Shown here: one piece after another, positions 12,050-14,872 of the stretch | Position numbering within the stretch: the first letter of the stretch is position 1 | Layout of the letters: each line of letters opens with the position of its first letter | Assembly (NCBI GenBank): GCA_025928435.1 | Contig: JAICJM010000090.1 | Location: 1-14,872, forward strand | Direction of reading: 5' to 3' | Source of the DNA: Thermoleophilia bacterium | Lineage (GTDB): Bacteria; Actinomycetota; Thermoleophilia; Gaiellales; JAICJC01 | DNA length: 14,872 bases | The notes under the pieces: generated by a model | The model's input: the letters and a program-made list of their open reading frames with translations, nothing else | Database searches by the model: none | What the model was told of the DNA's origin: nothing | Position numbers and translations under genes: made by a program

Positions 12050-12825
12050 TGCCGGATCACGGCCGGCTTGGTGCCCGTGGCAAGACCTGCCTCGTGCTCG
12101 AGTGCCCGCACCTCGACTCCGGCGAACCCGCGCCGCGCGAGCATCTCTCCCCACCATTCCATCGACGCCGGGTGCTCCCAGCGGCGGCGGGCGATCCGGA
12201 CAGCGTTCTTCCCCAGCCTCCACGCCCCGGCCGGGCCACGCCGCAGGAGCGCCCCCACCTTGGATGCGATGATCCTTCGGTCGCGCCGACGCAAGCTGAG
12301 CTGGAACATCATGTCGATGACGACCATCCGGCCGCCCGGACGCAGCACCCGCAACGCCTCCGCCGCGGCGAGCTCCTTGCCGTCATCACCGAGATGGTGA
12401 AACGCGTAGCTCGACACGACCAGGTCGACGGACCCATCCGGCAGCGGGATCCTCCGCATGTCGCCATGGATCAGCTCCACATCATCCATCCCCTCGGTGC
12501 CGACGTTCCGGGCCGTCCGGGAGAGCATTTCGGCTGACGCATCGAGCGCGATCACGTTGCACGCCTTCCGAGCGGCCGCGAGCGAGAGCAGGCCCGTCCC
12601 CGAGCCGAGGTCGAGCACCGTGTCCCCCTGCCTCGGCGCCGCGACCTCCATCAGCACATCCCGGAGTCGCACGAAGGCGTCCGACCGCGCGACCTGCTCC
12701 CATGCACTAGCCCGGCCGTCCCACGTGCCGCCGATGACACCCTCGAAAGAATGCCCGCGACGCATCCCGTCGTGTCGAGAGGACGACGACGATGCGCCTC
12801 GCGGGTAGACCCGTCGCTCAGCCAC
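12046..12825 (-). CDS. Class I SAM-dependent methyltransferase
   Basis: A 259-residue Rossmann-fold methyltransferase. Motif I is VLDLGSGTG (70-78), Asp95 (ALDAS) binds the SAM ribose, IHGDMRRIPLPDGSVD (119-134) and VVSSYAFHHL (136-145) form motifs II-III, and ALRVLRPGGRMVVID (157-171) forms the following strand. This is the UbiE-like arrangement used on small molecules, but the substrate cannot be predicted. The C-terminal half is Arg-rich. Start: GTG at 12825, supported by TAGCGT six bases upstream (leaderless type). A shorter start, ATG at 12765 (MRRGHSFEGV), is possible, since the first 20 residues are low complexity. The lipoprotein peptidase gene overlaps its stop by four bases, so the two are made together. 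Confidence 0.87.
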   Translation of the reverse strand: MAERRVYPRGASSSSSRHDGMRRGHSFEGVIGGTWDGRASAWEQVARSDAFVRLRDVLMEVAAPRQGDTVLDLGSGTGLLSLAAARKACNVIALDASAEMLSRTARNVGTEGMDDVELIHGDMRRIPLPDGSVDLVVSSYAFHHLGDDGKELAAAEALRVLRPGGRMVVIDMMFQLSLRRRDRRIIASKVGALLRRGPAGAWRLGKNAVRIARRRWEHPASMEWWGEMLARRGFAGVEVRALEHEAGLATGTKPAVIRH

Positions 12826-13271
12826 CCAGCCACGCTAGGTGTTCCCCGTGGAACCACCGTTGGGGAGATTGGAACCCTTCAACAGGGAGACGAATTCCGC
12901 GCATCTCGAACTTCGACGGCGCCACGCCACAGAAGCCGGCCAGGTATGCGCGCGTGTGGGGCACGGTCAGGGGCACGATCCAGGTACAGACGTTCAACCC
13001 CGTCTCGCCGAACGCGCTCAGGCGTGTGCGTACCTTCCGGGCAGTGAATGCCAAGACGCAGGTGAGTCACACGTTCACGGTCGGCGGCACCGGCTCGATG
13101 AACATCAACGCGCCCGTGTATCCGAACTCGGTCACCACCTTCGTCATCCGCACCGGGAAGCCGGGCCACTATTCGTGGCGGTGCTGGAACCCGTGCGGCA
13201 GCGGCCCGCAGGGATGGACGGAAGCGATGAGCCAGAAGCGCAACCTGACCGGCACGATCACCGTCGCCTGA
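12792..13271 (+). CDS. Cupredoxin-like protein, start uncertain, possibly truncated
   Basis: The frame ends with TGA at 13271. From about residue 57 of this reading the sequence looks like a cupredoxin beta-barrel: VSHTFTV (91-97), PGHYSWRCWNPCG (124-136), EAM (144-146) and LTGTITV (152-158). Candidate copper ligands are H93, C131, C135 and M146. The C-x3-C pair recalls the binuclear CuA site of oxidase subunit II, but the histidine usually found between the cysteines and Met is absent. The only in-frame ATG is at 12792, inside the divergent methyltransferase gene, and gives no signal peptide; GTG at 12954 is the only other start. Exported cupredoxins normally have a signal or anchor, so the 5' end is probably lost or misread. 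Only the region from 12954 on is well supported. Confidence 0.55.
   Translation: MRLAGRPVAQPPSHARCSPWNHRWGDWNPSTGRRIPRISNFDGATPQKPARYARVWGTVRGTIQVQTFNPVSPNALRRVRTFRAVNAKTQVSHTFTVGGTGSMNINAPVYPNSVTTFVIRTGKPGHYSWRCWNPCGSGPQGWTEAMSQKRNLTGTITVA
12832..12837 (-). promoter_or_regulatory. Likely -10 element of the methyltransferase/peptidase operon
   Basis: TAGCGT on the minus strand fits TANNNT and ends exactly six bases before the GTG at 12825. No Shine-Dalgarno sequence precedes that GTG. The spacing is the same as for the two genes that diverge at 1132 and 1155. Confidence 0.45.
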
Positions 13272-13290
13272 GCAGGTCGAAGGCCACGCC

Positions 13291-13323
13291 GAGGCCGTGG
13301 AGTCGAGAGACGTCCACGGCCTC
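13291..13323. terminator. Bidirectional hairpin between convergent genes
   Basis: GAGGCCGTGGA (13291-13301) and TCCACGGCCTC (13313-13323) form a perfect 11-bp stem with an 11-base loop. It sits between the cupredoxin stop (13271, plus) and the stop of the 57-residue gene (13331, minus), where one structure can end both transcripts. There is no T run, as with the other hairpin in this window. Confidence 0.65.
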
Positions 13324-13330
13324 CCCGTCA

Positions 13331-13504
13331 TCACCGGCTTCCTGGGCGTGGAGATTCTCGCGGCCTGGCCTGAGCGGGCCCGCCCGAGCTTCCCAGGCCA
13401 TCGAGCCAGACGACCGTCCCCACCAGCAGCACGAACGGCGCGGTGACAAGCGCCAGCAGACCCACCACTCGCGTCCACGCCTTGAGGAATTCGTTCACGG
13501 CCAT
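13331..13504 (-). CDS. 57-residue single-pass membrane protein
   Basis: A short protein beginning MAVNEFLKAWTRVVGLLALV. It has an amphipathic, charged N-terminus, one membrane helix (about 13-34, ending VVWLDG) and a Pro/Arg-rich tail ending PRPGSR. Start: ATG at 13504, with AAAGGA six bases upstream (13511-13516), which is good evidence for a real gene. Charge is similar on both sides, so the orientation is unclear. No family is recognised. It stands alone on the minus strand and converges on the cupredoxin gene; a shared role is only a guess. A longer frame to 14041 exists but is antisense to the transporter gene. Confidence 0.65.
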   Translation of the reverse strand: MAVNEFLKAWTRVVGLLALVTAPFVLLVGTVVWLDGLGSSGGPAQARPRESPRPGSR

Positions 13505-13623
13505 GTCTCGTCCTTTCCCGAACCGGGGTTCATGTTTCGTCCCAGCCTTGGACCTCCGCCATCGGCCCATCCGTGCGCAGACCGGTTCTTCTGCAGAAGA
13601 ACCACGGTTGCGGGTGCGGGAAT

Positions 13624-13794
13624 TCAGAATCGCTCGAGCTCGCAAAGGGCGGGCAGAGCACGTGCGCGGTGGCCCGCCCGATCGGACCGAGTCGTCGGCG
13701 CGCGTAACTCCCAGGCGCCGTGGCAGAACTTCCACTTGCGGCCGCTTCCGCACGTGCACGGGCCGTAGCGGTCGCGCTGGACATCCGTGTCGTT
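13624..13794 (-). pseudogene. SEC-C zinc-motif remnant without a start codon
   Basis: Between in-frame stops at 13797-13795 and 13626-13624, the minus strand encodes about 56 codons containing YGPCTCGSGRKWKFCHG. This is a nearly perfect SEC-C motif (CxCGSGxKxKxCH), the zinc-binding tail of SecA, YchJ and many small actinobacterial proteins. The stretch contains no ATG, GTG or TTG before the motif, and a TGA stands only ten codons upstream of it. The rest (AWELRAPTTRS onward) is unremarkable. It is therefore most likely the decayed C-terminal end of a SEC-C protein gene, or a gene broken by a frameshift. A GTG or ATG in another frame could only reach it by frameshifting. Confidence 0.6.
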
Positions 13795-13858
13795 TCAGAT
13801 CGGGAGCGGCGGGCCGGGCGCCGGCCGCTCCTCGCCGCCCCGTTCGGGCCCGAGTCGA

Positions 13859-13864
13859 TACGCT
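13859..13864 (+). promoter_or_regulatory. Likely -10 element of the VIT1-type transporter gene
   Basis: TACGCT matches TANNNT and ends seven bases before the GTG at 13872, which has no Shine-Dalgarno sequence. This suggests a leaderless transcript. No clear -35 is visible. Confidence 0.4.
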
Positions 13865-13871
13865 CTCGCGG

Positions 13872-14633
13872 GTGCCGCTCGATTCTCCGATCACCACCTC
13901 CGCGCGGGACGCAGCTACCGAGCATGTCGCCTCGCACGTCCGCGGCGAGCAGGCTCGCATCGAGCGGCTCTCCCGGATTCGCGAGCTCGTGCTCGGGGCC
14001 CAAGACGGCCTGCTGGTACCGCTGGGCGTTGTTACCGGCATGGCCGCGGCGAACCCCGGTAAGGCCGCGATCCTCGTGGCCGGCTTCGCCGAGGCGGTCG
14101 CCGGCGCGATTGCGATGGGCGGCGGCTCATTCCTCGCGTCGGAGGCGGAGGAGCAGTTTTATCTCGCCGAGATCGCAGACGAGCGCGCGGAGATCGTGGA
14201 TCACCCCGAGCGGGAGACGGCTGAGCTTGCGATCGCTCTCGAAGACGAAGGCCTACCCCGAGTCCAGGCGGAAGAGGTCGCCCGAGGGCTCGCGGCAAAC
14301 CCGAATGTTTTCCTGCGGACCAAGGTGCAGAAGGAGCTCGGCCTCTCCCCGGATGTCGGTGGCGCCGCACTCGGCGACGGTGTGGTGGTCGGGTTCAGCT
14401 ACCTGATCGCCGCCGGTATCCCCCTGTGGCCCTACGTCTTCTTCGACCGGCTGACAGCATTCCCAATCTCACTCGCATGCACACTGGTGGCGCTGTTCGG
14501 TCTCGGCATCCTCAAGGGAATGCTCGGTCGCCAGCGCCGCGCGCTCGCCGGCACACAGGTACTCGTCATTGGTGCCGTCAGCGCGGCGGTTGGCTTCGGA
14601 ATCGGGCACGTCGTCACTGCCATCGTCGGGTAG
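13872..14633 (+). CDS. VIT1/CCC1-family iron/manganese transporter
   Basis: A 253-residue membrane protein of the VIT/CCC1 family, which moves Fe2+ or Mn2+ across membranes, usually out of the cytoplasm. Five helices are visible at about 38-58, 64-88, 166-187, 191-214 and 228-250. The signature IRELVLGAQDGLLVPLG (36-52) opens TM1. GAIAMGGGSFLASEAEEQFY (78-97) ends TM2 and enters the cytoplasmic metal-binding region (91-150), rich in Glu (E91, E93, E94, E100, E104, E107, E113, E115, E118, E124, E126, E134, E135), as in the plant vacuolar iron transporter. Start: GTG at 13872, since homology begins soon after and TACGCT lies seven bases upstream; a longer frame back to 13443 is antisense shadow. 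The rest of the window is rich in haem- and flavin-linked redox genes, so a link to iron handling is plausible. Confidence 0.9.
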   Translation: MPLDSPITTSARDAATEHVASHVRGEQARIERLSRIRELVLGAQDGLLVPLGVVTGMAAANPGKAAILVAGFAEAVAGAIAMGGGSFLASEAEEQFYLAEIADERAEIVDHPERETAELAIALEDEGLPRVQAEEVARGLAANPNVFLRTKVQKELGLSPDVGGAALGDGVVVGFSYLIAAGIPLWPYVFFDRLTAFPISLACTLVALFGLGILKGMLGRQRRALAGTQVLVIGAVSAAVGFGIGHVVTAIVG

Positions 14634-14872
14634 ACGAACCCGCCCGCCCCCCCAAGTCCGAAGCGGCGCAAGCACAAACTCGGCGCGCCGGACCTGCCGA
14701 CGCCTATTGTTGGTTACGTCCAGACGTCGCCTCTACTGATATGGAGGGTGTGGCTGTCAAGTGGCAGGCGTTCGCCGGCCGGTGGTGGGGCGGCCGGCGA
14801 AGGCGGCTGCTTGGGTGAGCGTCGGGCGCGCTTGCGACGGGTGTCAGTCTGATATGCGGGGGTTGGTTACCC
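14634..14872. other. Intergenic end of window, no supported gene
   Basis: No frame here looks like a real protein. A 25-codon frame from ATG at 14741 has no family similarity. The stretch is less regular than the rest of the window and holds a hairpin (14771-14801) and two pairs of 8-base direct repeats: TTGGTTAC (14710-14717 and 14863-14870) and CTGATATG (14736-14743 and 14849-14856). Confidence 0.4.
14771..14801. terminator. Hairpin downstream of the transporter gene
   Basis: TTCGCCGGCCG (14771-14781) and CGGCCGGCGAA (14791-14801) form a perfect 11-bp inverted repeat with the 9-base loop GTGGTGGGG. It lies 137 bases after the transporter stop, which is far for its terminator, and it has no T run. 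It may instead terminate a gene entering from the right or mark the end of an element. Confidence 0.4.

Larger units (their letters stand above)
13505..13871. other. Intergenic region with no complete gene
   Basis: This 367-base stretch separates the 57-residue gene (minus) from the transporter gene (plus). It holds the SEC-C relic at 13624-13794 and the likely transporter promoter at 13859. Longer open frames in it lack ribosome sites and show only the Arg/Ala/Ser composition typical of shadow frames in GC-rich DNA. Confidence 0.5.

Noticed and set aside
12839..13768. 309-residue plus-strand frame across the cupredoxin region
   Set aside because: It uses a different frame from the cupredoxin, has no hydrophobic or conserved segment, and runs over the 57-residue gene on the other strand.
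1..14872. CRISPR array, phage or insertion-sequence genes
   Set aside because: No regularly spaced repeats, and no transposase, integrase or phage protein motifs were seen on either strand.

Overview
The window is very GC-rich, with tight gene packing, many GTG starts, 4-nt start/stop overlaps and several genes that seem to be transcribed without a leader (TANNNT about 6-8 nt before the start codon). This fits a high-GC actinobacterium. The gene families would suit the Thermoleophilia side of that phylum, but that placement is inference; no marker gene is present.

Left part (1-1907): the end of an ABC-2-type exporter permease (+), a convergent proline-iminopeptidase-type alpha/beta hydrolase (-), a PQ-loop-like membrane protein (+) that shares a 22-bp bidirectional promoter with the hydrolase, a tRNA-Arg with the uncommon anticodon GCG, and a strong hairpin.

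Centre (1969-10327, all minus strand): a redox cluster. Read in the direction of transcription it holds a small membrane-anchored protein, an ApbE-type flavin transferase and a ferric-reductase-like haem b membrane protein with an extra exported domain. Next come an OmpR-type response regulator and its histidine kinase. Then follow two small anchored Pro/Thr-rich proteins, a second ApbE, a second and shorter ferric-reductase-like protein, a putidaredoxin-reductase-type flavoprotein and a single-cluster ferredoxin. Nearly all neighbours overlap by 1-10 nt, so these are at least three transcription units of one functional cluster. The two ApbE/ferric-reductase pairs are paralogous and flank the two-component system. 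I could not find a classical FMN-binding acceptor domain for ApbE in the window. The anchored small proteins sit where such an acceptor would be expected, which makes this the best candidate for an undescribed transmembrane electron-transfer system.

Right part (10328-14872): a divergent formate-dehydrogenase-gamma-like cytochrome b whose reading frame runs on, antisense, into the next gene; a C39-like peptidase lipoprotein coupled to a SAM methyltransferase (-); a cupredoxin-like protein with an unclear start (+); a 57-residue membrane protein (-); a start-less SEC-C zinc motif relic (-); and a VIT1/CCC1-type iron/manganese transporter (+). Iron, haem, flavin and copper recur through the window. 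The last 240 bases hold a hairpin and short repeats but no gene I can support.
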